Assembly (NCBI GenBank): GCA_023333565.1 | Contig: JAJKFH010000553.1 | Coordinates: 744,001 to 808,000 of the forward strand | Direction of reading: 5' to 3' | Source: Puffinus mauretanicus | Lineage: Eukaryota; Chordata; Aves; Procellariiformes; Procellariidae | Length of the DNA: 64,000 nt | Shown: piece by piece, positions 35,748-48,910 of the stretch | Layout of the letters: every line of letters begins with the position of its first letter | How positions within the stretch are numbered: position 1 is the first letter of the stretch | Translations under genes and position numbers: made by a program | Notes under the pieces: generated by a model | The model's input: the letters and a program-made list of their open reading frames with translations, nothing else | Database searches by the model: none | What the model was told of the DNA's origin: nothing

Positions 35748-37479
35748 GTCTTGTTTTCCTTCTGAAATAAAATATGATACCTGAGAACTAAATTAATCCC
35801 TGGTATAACTGCAGTTTGGTTTCCAGTGTAGTACCCGCGATGCATATATACAGTGATGTATTTTTCCTCTTTGGACTTACCTAGCCTAAAGAGTTACCCC
35901 GAATTCCCTATTTACCACTGCTGCTCTCTCCTTAACCCTTTGGCTGCTGTGTGTTCCATAAGAAGGACCATGCCAGGTGTAGGAGAAGAAAGATTATCCA
36001 AGCAATTGATTTTTTTGTGTACAAGAAGGTCAGCATGATTTATTTAAAGGCAAAATTTTAACACAGTGTTGCTTCATTGGCGCTCAGAGGAGTGTGGATG
36101 GCCTCATTTCATTTTATACCTCCAATTCAAACCAAGTCAGCTGGGAGTCAATTTAAGAAAAGTGTTAAGCTGAGCTGCCCTGTTGTAAAGACAAACATAA
36201 TCATAGTAAATGGAGCTTACCTTTTCTGACTTTGATAATGTGACACTTTCTTATGCTTCTTATGGACAAAACAAAGAGTATCCCATCTTTTCAGTCACAC
36301 TTCCATCCTGTGGGTCCACCTGGCCTCTGTCACTGATGCAATTTGAATCAGCATGAAAACAGATTTAAGCTAAATTGGTACAAACATTCTCAGGTATGTG
36401 AGGCATTGGTCCCGCTATCGCTCTCTTTGGAGCATGGTAGACCGACTGCTTTTGTCCTGATTGCGCTAAGCAGCTGAGGTAGGTGGTGGCCGTGGGCCAC
36501 AGACACAGGATGGGCCTGGATATCTTAAAGGGAAATTCAATATACTGTTATTCATGTGTAGCAACTGACACCGTGTGCGTGCTCTTCACCCTCAGATCCC
36601 TCTTATCTCCTGTCCTACTGTGTTACGCATTTCTCTTGCTTTGCGTGTCCTGGCCCTCTCCTGTGCTGTCTCACTCCCTCACTTCTGTCTTTGTGGACTG
36701 AAATTTTCGAAAAGCCAGAACCTCATCTCCTGTGATAAGCTCCCCATTAGCTCTGTTTCTGGTGCAAAGCCCAAAGGCCCCATCTGGCTCCAAGTTAGTC
36801 TGAGATTCAGTCTTCTCATCAGACCTCACAAGTGGTATGGGAAGAAGCACAGGAGAAGCAAAGTGCAGGGATGGAGGCCCACATGGACTGCAGGAGGGAA
36901 GGCTGATGCTGCCCTGAGCAGAGTCGTTGCAGAGGAGATTCTGCTCTGCTCAGAGACTGGGCTCCTACACCAGCAGAAAGAGCAGGCTTAGTTTCTCCAC
37001 TTAGTAAGTAAAATCAATCTTTCCTTTTCTTACTGGAATCTGATAATCCCAAAAGCTCCAAGCATTGAACATTGAGGAAGAAAACTTGCTGACTGCAAAA
37101 GGCTATTACTTCCGATCCATCCTAGCAGCTGCCACTCATAACCCCCCTTTAAAAGCAGACAGAAAACTATGAAAGTAACATTTATACTTCCTTGATCCTC
37201 TTCCCAAATCAGGAGTTTCATTTTTGCAGCTTACTTCTGAAATGGGGCTAACAAAGCCACGAAGCTGAGGATGGGGTTGCTTAGCAATACAGCACAAAGA
37301 TGTCTTTGAATCAGTGTTAAGCTCCAACACTTCAGCTCAGATGAACCTAATGTTCCTGTCATAAATTGGCATGTAACTCCTTCAAGCATCACTTTATTGT
37401 TAAATTTAAATGTTAAACATTTAAATACAAACATCTTATACTTAAAATTCCCAGGCGTTTCTTTTGCTTAATCTTTGTC

Positions 37480-37720
37480 CTTTAACACTGTAAGAGTCCG
37501 TTCCACAATTTATTTCTTCCACACACATTAAATAACTGAGGCAGCACACAAGATTACAAATATATTGATATCATTTTTACCTTTGCTGACTGCTGCAGCA
37601 AATTAAAATCACCTGCTAGTAATAATCCCCCTAACTTGAGGCTTAATGATGCCATGAACTCTGCAACTGGAGTTTTTGGTGTTTGATCCAATTATCCACT
37701 GCTAAAATTGATTCAGGAAA
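37480..37720. promoter_or_regulatory. Candidate non-coding regulatory block
   Basis: AT-rich segment containing TGCTGAC at 37584-37590 (half MAF-recognition element), several TAAT cores and no open frame of note. This is inference from motif content only. Confidence 0.18.
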
Positions 37721-37878
37721 GAAAGGGAAAGAAAAGCAACATCACTGAAGGTAGAGAAAGGTAGAAAACAACAGTAAAAATTATTAAACACACCACACCT
37801 CCTCTTTGTTCCTTCTGATAATCCTTGAATTGCTATCTGCCTCTGCGGTCCAAATTAGGTTATTAAAGATGACGAGTT

Positions 37879-37893
37879 AAAAAAAAAAAAAAA
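37879..37893. repeat. Poly(A) run, 15 bases
   Basis: Simple homopolymer run. Confidence 0.8.
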
Positions 37894-38216
37894 TCCTAAG
37901 TGGGTCACTTTTTTGTGGTCATGGGAAAAAGATCCAGGACTGAGCAAGTCGTAATCAGATACACAACTTGCAAAGAGAGGACGTCAACAGAAGTTGAAAA
38001 GCAACCATCTCAGAAACGAGGTGTTGCTGCTGTACAATAGCACGCAGCTATATCAGACATGAGGTACATGGCATGCACAGAAGAGTATTTTTCAAATGGA
38101 GCCATTAGAGAGAGTTTTAGAAGAGCAGAACACAGTTTTGCAACTTGTAACCTAAGTGAAGTGCTGGGCAAAACAAATTCATTGGTAAGGAAAAGCATAT
38201 TGGCTCTTGAATTAAT

Positions 38217-38235
38217 ACACACACACACACACACA
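38217..38235. repeat. (AC)n microsatellite
   Basis: About nine uninterrupted AC units. Likely length-polymorphic. Confidence 0.85.
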
Positions 38236-38892
38236 TCTGCATGCACACAGAGACTGTACTTGGCTTAATGTGACACCCAATAGCTAGGGTTGTGTATTAC
38301 TATACAATCACACACGTAAGATGAGACTTGGAATGTGATGTATCATAGACTTTTACTGCAAAATATAATCTAGATAAACAAGACTAAAGGTCGAGAAAGA
38401 ATTTCGCATTTCCTCAGCTTACCAATGAGAAAATAAGGTGCGCTGATGCAAAAGGACATTTAAAAGCCAATTCGGTGACAAGCTCAGCTGGAGGATTCTG
38501 GGATGGCTGATTTCAATCCTGCCTGCAGAGAGATGCTTTCTACTCTCTCAGTGGCTTCTGCTCTTTCTTTTTGCTTTTAATTTACATTGCACAATTTAAC
38601 CATTATTATAGGCCCTTCAGGCTATTTATTCTTTGAGGATAAAAGATGAATGGAAGGAATGTCTGCTGGAGCTGTAACAGCTCATGAACACTCCCTGCTG
38701 TTCTTGCTGCTGTATAACAAAGTTAAAGACTGCTCTAGCTTTTGAGACTGTACCGAGAGAGGACCGGAGGGTAGTCCAGCAACTGGATGTGAGAATGGGC
38801 ATTCAGACGCCCGTCTATTCTGCTGCTGCCCTTTTATCCTACCTGTTCTTTATCCATCATGTCAGCTTAGCAAACTCATCTAATGGTGTAGT

Positions 38893-38964
38893 TGGTTCTG
38901 CTTTGAGCAGGGGCTTGAACTAAAGATCTCCAGAGATCCCATCCAGCCTAAATTGTGCTACGGT
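38893..38964 (+). mobile_element. Degenerate CR1 3' tail
   Basis: TTCTGCTTTGAGCAGGGGCT, then GATCTCCAGAGATCCCATCC and AGCCTAAATTGTGCTACGG, follow the CR1 3' end (TTTGAGCAGGGGGTTGGACTAGATGATCT class) in order with scattered mismatches. Only the 3' end remains, in plus orientation. Confidence 0.72.
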
Positions 38965-41839
38965 CCTAGGGATCATTAGCCTAGGGAACATCCAGGCCAG
39001 AGGAAGCCTTCTCTTTTACGTTTGTGCAGGCCCGTACCATCAGTTGTTGTCTCTATATGGTCTCGGGTACAAGCAAGCCCAAACCCTCCATCCCTCTACA
39101 AGCAGGAGGCCTTTCAGGTCCCTGCAGCTCTCTCTTTGCTGTCAGCTCACAGGAGATCCGACTTCCAGGGACCCAGTCACACCTCTTGTGGCTTTGCTTG
39201 GGGGGTGCCTGCTAACTTTTGCTTCGAGCTGTTCTTTAAAGGGAAGATGGCCAAACCAATGTCAAGAGCACTTCCTGCAACAGGTCTGCCTTCCCCACCG
39301 CAATGCCAAGCCCCGCTTAGGATACAAGCTCTAACAGGAAAAATCTACCCTGATATAGAAAAGCTGTTTGCAATTTCCCCTTCAAATGTATCTGAGAAGA
39401 ATGAATAGGAAAATCCATTGTGTTTTCCTCCCCCCTTTCTCTGATATTTAAGCTAATAATATTTCTTGAAGCAAAGAGAAAGGTATTTTAATGGAACATG
39501 CTCAGCAGATGGGATTTCAGTGGCTCTAACTGATCTAATTACTCTCCATCTCTGCCATACTTCTATGGCATACTTCATAGCCTTACATATTTCTTGTAAA
39601 TTTTATGATTTTACAGCCCTAAGAAATGAAACAATAACATTAATTGATTTGGAATGTTGCCCACTGACTGCACTAATAAAGGTAGCAAGCGGCTGTTGGT
39701 GTTGGTGAATGAATGCTAAGAGGAATAGACAAAATTAAAGCCCATAATTCCAATGACAGCCACTAACTCTTACGACACCAGCCCCCCTGCATCTGGCTAA
39801 AACCCATGTCCCCAGAAACCAGAGATTCAAACCCTCTAGGTGGTTAATTTCAGGAGGGATTTCTAAACCATGAAATTTTTGTACAAGCATTTTTTCTTCT
39901 GAAAGCAACAGATGCAAGTGAAGAATACAAACGGGAAAAAAAAGCTGTTTTGATAAGTAGGCCTCAGAAAATTAAGAGCAAATTTCTGAGTGGGATCATT
40001 TGGCCCATGTGTTCAGAACAGACCATCACTCAATGCCCAAGTTGATTATATATCTCACAAGACCGTTTCCCTTATGCTTTCTATCAGCTTTGTCTTTTCT
40101 TCTTTAATTAAACAGGAACATATGCTGTATGTCCATACTGTAACGGCTAGAAACCAGGTGCTTGGCCTGGGTCGAAGCTATCAACTTTGACAGTGGACAA
40201 CCCCTAAGCTGCAGGCTTTGTTCAGCAATCCAGCTCAAATAACCTCCATCGGCAGCCAGCCTCAGCAGGGAGAGGGGCAGCCGGGGGACCGAGTACCATT
40301 TATAGTGGACACCACCACGTTGCTTAGCCATGCTTCACTGGAGCTTTTTATTCCGAGGGAGGCTGTCAACACTGAGCCAGAAGTGTTAGTAAGGCCTTGA
40401 AACCACCAACATCACTCCACAAGACCTTTCCCTTGCCCTTTGCAGCTCTCCCAGCCCTGACCTGCAGCTCAAAGCATGGATAAGAGCCTGTCATCCATTT
40501 TGGGCAGCTGCTGTGAAGCAGACCACAAATGCTGAGCTCCATAATTGATTTATTTCTCCTCAGCGTGTCTCGTGAAGGCTCACAGTGAAGTCCTAGGTAG
40601 TGAGGGGAATCTGCTGGCCCCCTTGACAGCTGACATGATGGAGAAAATTGCCGTGTCACCACTTATTAGGGACAGCATATTTCCTCACTACTAGAGAAGA
40701 CCGACACTGAGCCTGAGAAGGTCCCAGCCGACGACCAGAGAAGCTGGGATTCAACTGGAGTTGGGTGGTGAACGTTTGGACAGATATGCTCTGCACCCAG
40801 GGGAGTCTGCTGGGGCATGTGGGGTATTACAGCATGTCTTCACGCTTGACCTGTTCCTCACCTCTCTCTTTGCTAAGAGACACAAGAACAATGTGCTCCT
40901 TTCTAAGTGAGGATGCCTTGATATTTTTGGCTGCTTCACAAGGGATGAGATCACAGAGGGAACTCATAGAAAACAATTCCTTTTCTTCCTAATTAGAAAA
41001 TATCACCACCTCTCACCCCAACTAGACACTTCTCTAGGTCTACTCAAAAACACTTGCTGGCTCTCGCAAAGCCCCTTATGAAAGTCCTGTTTTTAGAGAC
41101 AGGGGTAAGCTAGCTTCTGTTGCAGCCTCTGCCACTCTCTTTGAGTGACTGTGAGGGCATCATCTCTCTGTTTATCAGGTCCAGTGCACCCACCACTACC
41201 CCGTTCCATTAACTCAGACTTCTAATGCCTCCACATGCTATCCCTTTTCTCCATTAGACAGCAAGGACTTTGGAGACGGCGGGGCAGGGGGCAAACAGCA
41301 CATTGAAGTCTGCATCTCTATTAGGCCTAGGAAGCATTCCCATAATAATATATTAACGTTCTTCCTGACTAATACCATAGGCAGTTGCAACACTGATTAC
41401 TCACAGAACGGAAATCTATTTTGACAGTTTTTGGTTACCTTATTTGCTTACATTAATTGTTTCCCTGGGACCCTGTAGCAAGGTTAATATCTGTCCTAAG
41501 AAAAAGAAAGCACCTGTCATCAAAACTGTCTGTAAACAGTCGTACCTCAGCTATGTGCTTGAACATCCAGATAACTCCTCCACAGCTCCCGTCGCTCGGG
41601 GAGGTAGAGTGAATATGCTTGCTGTTGGAAATGCCCATTGTTCTTCAAAATTAGTTTAATCCTCTTACACAGGGTCTTAACAATGGTGCTTAACAGAGCT
41701 GATGAAGAATCTCACTGAGGTTAAAAGAGAGGGAAAGGGGCGTCTTCCAAATTTTCTATTTACCCCAGTTTTCATGGTTCCTAGAGCCCACTGACTTCAC
41801 TTGCAAATATATTTGTCAGAAATCAGGACTCAGCTTCTG

Positions 41840-41970
41840 TGATAGATGGAAATATAATAATCTAATTGAGAGCTCATCCTAATCCCCTTCCTCATAATTA
41901 GATTCCTTGCCAAGGCGAAGATCCTTCCTGCATTGCGAGCTGTATGTGGTTGGGCTGGCTGCGGCCACAC
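41840..41970. promoter_or_regulatory. Candidate regulatory block, homeodomain motifs
   Basis: Contains TAATCTAATTGAG around 41868 and TAATTAG at 41895-41901 in a repeat-free segment. Inferred from motif density only. Confidence 0.2.
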
Positions 41971-42629
41971 TTTCGACTAAAGATAGCCTCTCTCACCCTG
42001 TGTACAAGGCACCTGAAAGCATGGGGAAACCCCACATGCTGAAGCACACTGGACATGCTGGTCATCCCTAGCTGGGTTTGAAGGAAGGGCTGTGTGCAAG
42101 GCTCACAGAGGGAGGAGAGGGAGGATGGACAGGGAGCGCATGCTGCCTCTACCTGTCTAGGGAAGATCTTTCTCAGTATTAGAGATAGAGTGCTGATGTG
42201 TTTGGCAGCCTTGTGACAGGATTTTCTTTGCCGTCCTTATCCCATCAACTTTAACAGGGACTTTTAATTTAAAAAGAACCAGAAGTTCTGTTAAGGGCAG
42301 TAGGGCGATAGTGCACGGACAAGGGAGAAAAGTGGGGACCTGGGATGATTGCCAATAAGGGATGCATGTGCAGGAGTCCTTGCAAGCATCTGCTTCCCTC
42401 TTTTCTTAGCTGCTCACAGACTACAGAGACAATAATGATCATCAGGACCAATGAAGGCTGCAGAGACCCTCAGCAAAGGAGCAGCTGGATCTGTTTACAC
42501 TATCAAAAGACAGCTGTCACTGAGATACCTGGTTTTGCTTTCCCTTCCCTTTATATCTTCTCTCTTTTAGCTTGTGCCACAGAACCCCCCAGGACAATAC
42601 AGCCAATTTTCTTGTTCCTACAGGCCCAG

Positions 42630-42960
42630 GCTGTGGAAAGGAATAATCACCATTAACAGACCAAACAGATTTCAAAGAATCTTTAGTACCTGGAGGCGAC
42701 AGTAACAATCTTTACCATTAGCAAAGGATGACTCCTCTAGGAAGACCAGCGGCAGACGAAGTGCTGACAGTCAGACATTATATCTGTGGTGAAGGGAGAG
42801 CTTTAAAAATAGAGATTGCCCTGGAAAGAGATATTTGCATAAATATTTTACTTCTAGCGGATATCACATCTCCCCAAATCCAGCCCTGCCTGGGAAATGA
42901 AACAAGCTTTTTCTGCATGCTATGCACAGCCAAGGTAATTGGAGATTTTCTGCTCTAAAT
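42630..42960. promoter_or_regulatory. Candidate regulatory block with POU octamer
   Basis: Carries ATTTGCAT, an inverted octamer, at 42833-42840, followed directly by AAATATTTTA, plus TTAACAG and GGTAATTGG cores. Open frames here are short. Enhancer function is inferred only. Confidence 0.22.
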
Positions 42961-43959
42961 GGAGATAGTAGAATCGTATTCGGCAGGTGAAAAATTGCCT
43001 CTCACTTTCCTATAGCCAGTTTCACTATCACGATTCTTAAACAGGGAGGGTGGGTTTGCACAGAGAAATAATCTCTCTCACCAGAAAAGTTGACGGCGCT
43101 TTAAATATCAGGTCTAGAAGGATAGGTAACTCATACATAAGAGGAGTGCAATACAACATTGTAAATTCAGATTAATATTAAGCAGAAGGAACTAATGCAA
43201 CAAACTCTAATACTGTATTTTTCCCCATAACATTCTTTTCTCCGCTTTATTTTTCTTTTCCTTTAGCTCAGTTTGAATCCTTTGAAAACAACTTAGATGA
43301 TTGAAGGTGATTCTTTGCAGACAAAAGAAATGATAGACTTTTTTGGCACTTATATTTTTACATGTACAACTGAAAGAGCAGATTGCCCTGTTGATACAGG
43401 TATAGTTCTAAAATCCTCCCAGATAATTGTGTTTTTTGAAGAAGCCATTATGAAATTTGTCATTCATATTACATATTTGTTGGGGTTTCAGTTCTTCTCT
43501 TCTTTCTAAGTTTTTTTTTTGATGGGTTTTTAGCCATTGCTAAATTTTTGTTTTGAATTTCAGTGTGGTTTTAATTAAAGTCAAAATGTTAATGGCATAC
43601 AAGTGTTCATACAAACAACAGCAATAACTCCCCTAGTGACTCACCTAAAGAAAGAAAGTGCATCAGGTCGCAGGTTGTGCCTTTACACTAAAATATGCTG
43701 TATGTGGCGTTCTCCTGTTTTATTTCTTTAGTCCTACCTGGCATTCACACTCTTGGAGTAGACTGGGACTGAATGTTATCCTCACAGAGAAACTTTGGTT
43801 GTCAAAGCCTGTTATCTGGGAGGAAAACAGGCCAATAAGAGGGAGTTCTGCATCACCATATTAAATTGCTCAGTGCTATATAAATATGACAAGGGAAAGA
43901 TAAGGAAATGGTAATCAATAAGCCAACATACCTACTGTTATTTGAGGCTGCTTAGACTG

Positions 43960-44210
43960 GGTTTATATCTTTTGCTACTGTCACTCTGAATTCTTCTCTC
44001 ATTGCAAGAGTATAATCGCTTGGCATCAATAACGTATTAATATATTCCTGTGTACAAAGCAGCTCTTAATAATTACCCCAAACCTTAATTTGCTGAGACT
44101 CAATTACACTAGCAGCTTATTGACATTGCTAAGGTTAATAACTCAGTGATTCATAAGACAGGACACATTACAAATCAAATTGTTGTAGTAATTGTTGCAT
44201 CGAACCATAT
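43960..44210. promoter_or_regulatory. Candidate regulatory block, AT-rich with many TAAT cores
   Basis: Dense in ATTAAT, TAATAATTA, CTTAATTTG and CAATTACAC homeodomain-like cores, with no repeat family recognised. Conservation is not testable here. Confidence 0.22.
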
Positions 44211-45488
44211 GAACAACAGGCAATGTGTTATTTAGCAACACTGAAGCAACAACTTTCCCAAATACTCAAGTCTCTTGGGAGAACTGCAATGGTCCATCAC
44301 ATACTGCTATAAGTAGGTACTATTACAGTGAAATTCAAGCAGCTTTGAATGTGAGAGTCTTTCCTATATCATGGGGAATTTCGCAGCCTAGCCCCTGTCT
44401 CTGTGCAGGAAGACCCAGATTCTGAATCTCAACTGTATTCTCTCAGGGAAGTAAAATCTAGACCCCCTAAGACTGTGTATCCGAGACCCATCTCCTATGC
44501 TGTAATTACAAATCTTAAGAGAACACAGGCAGACAGTGCTGGTGGGCTGGTAAGAAATGGCAACTTTTCTCACCTCAACCCTGGTTGTCTGTACTATGGC
44601 CCTTCTGCAACAAATTCCTTGGTGGGAAAAATCACACAGATTATCAGTGGAGTTACCCTAGCTTGACACTTTGCTCTGAATATGCCCTTAAACATTTATT
44701 TCCTTTGCAGAACTGGAGTGAGATAGGACTGCTCTTCTTCTTTCTCATCGTCATCCATCATCATTGGGTAAAGGAGTGATTGTTTTATGTGTGTGTTGAA
44801 GTGTCTTCTCAAATGAATCTTAATCATATGGGCTAATTAGAGTCTGTGTTTGATAATCAGATGTGAATAGCAGTCTGATTTCTCTATTTAGATAAATGTC
44901 AGCTGGAAAACCTCTTGGCAGATGGGCAAATGTTTGCTACCCACCAGTCTAAGTGGGCATTTTAGCAGGTTGCAAACATAATTTCGTAGCTAATTAGGGA
45001 AAAATGAAAACAGCAATTCTAGTGTCCACCATAGGATCCCAGACACTTTCCCAAGCATGATGGGAGGTGGTGAAGTATTGTATATTGGGGTCTGCATTTG
45101 GAATTCCTGGTTCCTCCTTAGAGTAGTTGTCATGAATTGTGCTAAGTTGATGCACATGACTGCCCAGCTCGCTCTCCCCCACAAAGTAAATCAGAGTGAG
45201 ATTTCCTTGTCTCAGTGCAACCCAACCCAGTCCTCTTTCAGGCTGATAAGAACCAAGTTAAAGAAACCTAAAGCCTTGAGAGAGCAGCTGCAAATGGAAG
45301 GCTGCAGCTGATCTTCTGTCTAACCAAACTTTGATCCAAGTTTATAATGCCCTCAAGTTCTTAAACCAAGAGGACGTGCATTTAGCCTTAAAAGGTCCTC
45401 AAGGCTCTGTTCTAGGGGAGCAGATGATGATGGTACTTTCTCGTCTGCCAAGCTCTCCCTTCCTCATCACCTTATGGATCTCATCTGG

Positions 45489-45515
45489 TGTGGTGGGTTG
45501 ACCCTGGCTGGATGC
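45489..45515 (-). mobile_element. Short LTR end relic
   Basis: TGTGGTGGGTTGACCCTGGC and the next seven bases match the inverted end of another common avian LTR family (GTGGTGGGTTGACCCTGGCTGGA class). The family's expected continuation, CCAGGTGCCCACC, is absent, so only about 27 bp survive. The assignment rests on memory of that family and a short match. Confidence 0.45.
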
Positions 45516-48500
45516 TTTGCAGGGACATCACCATCCTACTGGGTCCTACAAGCAACAGCCTTGGCAGCTGAAACTAGAATGAGATTTTGAGTATGTTTGG
45601 GTTCGCTTGCCACTATCAAGAATTACCCTGAAGAGTACTTAAATATCTCTCTTAATAATTGCACTAAGTTGCCTGCTACCAATATTCCTAGCAGTTCCTC
45701 TGCCAACAGAAGTGCTAAGTATCCTGATTTTATCGTGCATATCTATGGATTACAAATAGATCTTATTAACTGCTCAGAACTGACACATCTACTTGAATAA
45801 AGGGGCTCATTTCTTTGTAGGCAGTAGAACAATCTACCTCTTATGCTAATAAATACAGGCATTTGCATAAACATAATCAGATGTTGGGTCTTACTGCATA
45901 TGCAGTCCGGCATTATAAGTTTTGCTCTTGGGTGCTTGAAAGACCTGCAGTGAGGTTGCAAGGGCATTCTAGAAAATAGTTACCAAATGTTTGAACTGAA
46001 CAGGGACTGGGAAAGAAAGAGCTGAGAGACTGTCCTTCCAGAAATTAATCTCAACTTCTACAGGGGAATGTATTATAGAGACACCGTATCATACATTTTC
46101 TATTCTATTGTATTACACATCGTATACATTATATATTGTATTACAGACAAGAAAAAGCGATTTTCTCAGTTTTGTCTGGAAGAGCTCTGATTGTGCTGGA
46201 CTATCCCTTTTGATGAATAATGTACTATGTAGTATTACAGCTTTGTACATTTGTAAAATATGCAAATGCAGCACCCCGAAAACCATGTGGCATCTGGCAC
46301 TGGCATGTGCTGTTGCTGTATGTGCAGGAGAAAATAGGAGGGGAAAGTTCTAAGCTTGACATAACCATTTTTGTTGTGGTGGTGAATAACAACTTTCCCA
46401 TGAACTTCAGCTAGATAAAGAAACCAACAAAACATTCTGCAAATTTGGGGAGAGAAGCCACTTAAATGCTGGAAAGACTCGTGATGACCATGATCTTCTG
46501 TATAACACAAAAGAATTTTGTGTCTTGGAGAGCTCTGCATCAGGTTGAACCAAAGCAGGTTTTTTTACAGGGCAGAAAGGGACGGAGCTTCTGCAGCCTC
46601 CCTTCTTAAGCTGGTTTATTCCTGTCAGTGCTAGAAAGATGCAGATTCTTTCCCAGCTGCAACAGTATTAATGGCAAACATGTATGTCCCTGCTTATCAC
46701 TGCCCAGTGTTGCTGCTTCCCTCCTATTTCACTGGGTGCTTTACCCTTCAACAGTACTGAATTTGCTTTTGGAGGGCAGAACAGTGCTGTCTTCCCTTTT
46801 TAACACATGTGCAAAGGCTCAGCAGATGTCTGCTTCCCTGTGTGAAGCCTTACTTGGGCTGAAATCTAGGATACATTGCACTTTAATAAGGGGAAGCTCA
46901 TTTAGTTTGAGATGCATATATTTGGCAGGTGAAGTCAAGGTATACTTTCAAGACAAAAACAGATGCACCCTTCATGCAGACTAAACCTTAAGCCGTGCCT
47001 CCCACATTGCTTAGATTCAGATTCCATCTGGACTTCTGGCTCGAAGCATTGCTAATGAGTCCTTTCCCTCCCGCTCTTCCCTGCCTTGCTTGCCGAGAAG
47101 GGGCTTGGAACACAGGACTGTGAATGCAAGGGCTTATGCAAAGTAAATGCAATTCTTCAGGCGAAACAGTCTGAGAACTATTATTTATTCATTTGAATAA
47201 CACTTTTCATACATTTCTAAATGCTTTAGAGGCAAAACATTACTACAGGGGCACTAGCTAGGGACTCTTCATGCATTTTCAAACAGTTTATTCCTAACTA
47301 CAGTTTATAAAACCCTCTTAAAAGTTAAAAAATAAAATCTGGTTCCTCCTCGCTTCCTCTTACCCTTCACCATGCAAGCGCTTGACCTGGTATTGCTAGT
47401 TTGCTACCATAGGGTTGCACACAAAGTCTGAGGTACTGGGATTGATTACATCTCCGTGGGAGAAGGAATATTGGTATGGTAATATTTTCTTACTCTTGTT
47501 ACAAGGTAAGGAAGCTCCCAGGACAGAGTCTGATAACTTTGTGCGTGTTACATAAGTGCCAGAAATCCCAAGCGAGATCAGGCAGACCAGGCCACATGAG
47601 TACTCATGCAGAGTTGCAACCAAGGGGCCAGGGCTGCAACCAAGGGGTGGGGGGCAGCTCCTTTATCAGCCTCATTGTGTGGTGCAGCCTCCCTTTACAC
47701 CCCAGCTACAGCTCTTTCTGGTACTTCAGACAGAGATACCTTCTTAGTATGAATGTGTACTGCGCTAACCATTTTGAGCAACCACCAGGGACTTAGGTCT
47801 CTTGGAGGAAAAATGGTGCTTACAAGAACTGAGCACTAAGCAATATCGTTAGTAGTACAAAGGGAGTGTGAACAATGAGAACGAATTACACCTCTCTCCA
47901 GAGCTGGAGAACCACTTTTCTATCACGTTCTCTTTCTAGGGTCAGTGCTGCTCCTGGCTAATATTTCTACTTGCCTCCCCAAAAGTAACATGGCTGCAGA
48001 CCTCTTGCTTCCCTTCAACTCACTGGGAGGTTTTCAGATGAATGCATTTCTTTCCACATTGGTACCTTTCCCTGGTATTGTTAGTTTTCCATTTATATTA
48101 AATTCCTACCTTTATCCCCTTGGGGAGAGTTTAACCAACACGCTCTGATAACAGCAGGCTGGCCTGCTTACCTAGCGGGTTTTTTTTTCTCCACAGCTCT
48201 GTCTTCTAGATGCTAGGAACTTCCCTTCCTCTTTGCCTAAAACTAGCTAAATGTAGCTCACAGAGCAGAGACAGACCCTGCCAGTTGCTACTAGAAACTC
48301 TCTGGCATCCAAAAGAGCAGCCAGTGGCTTCATTGAGGGCATTGGCTCACAACCATACCTGTGAGTCTCTGAATGTGCCCCTTGTTGTTAATGAAGGTGT
48401 TAAGCTGCATTGGCGCTAATATCAACCCCTGGAACAACTAGTGACTGGCCTCAGGTTGGACTTTGTGCCACTGATCTCAATCCTTCGAGCCCAGCAGTTC

Positions 48501-48646
48501 AGCCAGTTTTCAGTCCACCTCACCAGTCCACCCCCCTTCATGATAGATTACCTTCAATTCATGGTTGTGTTTAAGTGTTAGAGTCCTCTGCCTCTCCTCC
48601 CAACGCAAAGCTAAGAGGGTGAACGTGCCAACAGTGTGCCTCCGTA
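45516..48646. other. Non-coding stretch, no recognised gene
   Basis: Unique-looking DNA. It includes a 67-codon open frame (45597-45800) and a 118-codon frame (46628-46984), both without a recognisable domain, and a 13-bp direct repeat at 47615-47647. Confidence 0.45.
47615..47647. repeat. 13-bp direct repeat, 20-bp period
   Basis: TGCAACCAAGGGG occurs at 47615-47627 and again at 47635-47647, exactly 20 bp apart. This is a small local duplication. Confidence 0.8.
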
Positions 48647-48702
48647 TGTTGGAAAATAGTGTAAGAAAACTCAGTTCAAGATCTTGTGGAAGGGGAAGGT
48701 GA

Positions 48703-48708
48703 TTTAAT
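48703..48708 (-). terminator. Polyadenylation signal of LTR D
   Basis: ATTAAA on the minus strand, about 200 bp downstream of the ATAAAA box and about 56 bp before the element end. Confidence 0.45.
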
Positions 48709-48904
48709 TTTTATACAAAATCTCTAACCACGTTGATCCACTCACTTTCACAACCCCATACTTGTAAAGCAAAATATATGTGTCGAAGTGGTCTGGGCAG
48801 GATCACTTGTGTGCAGCATAGAGGTTGGGATGCAGGCTACTAAGTCCACGCTGTGTCTCCTGCGTTCCTCTTGACTGATGATGAAAGACTGATTTTTGGA
48901 CGGG

Positions 48905-48910
48905 TTTTAT
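48905..48910 (-). promoter_or_regulatory. TATA-like box of LTR D
   Basis: ATAAAA in the context GGCATAAAACC on the minus strand, at the expected U3/R junction. Confidence 0.45.

Larger units (their letters stand above)
28452..38892. other. Long non-coding stretch, no recognised gene
   Basis: Unique-looking DNA. The longest open frame of the window lies here (29479-30054, plus, 191 codons), but it is serine-, cysteine- and leucine-rich in a random-looking way, overlaps other open frames on both strands and shows no domain. Simple repeats at 29098, 32241, 35733, 37879 and 38217 and a palindrome at 33745 are noted separately. Confidence 0.45.
38965..45488. other. Long non-coding stretch, candidate regulatory DNA
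   Basis: No gene or clear mobile element was recognised. The 128-codon open frame at 39022-39408 shares its DNA with two other overlapping open frames and has no domain. Three motif-rich blocks (41840-41970, 42630-42960, 43960-44210) are listed separately. Confidence 0.45.

Noticed and set aside
45597..45800. 67-codon open frame considered as a mitochondrial insertion or small gene
   Set aside because: The sequence does not resemble a mitochondrial gene and shows no family signature.
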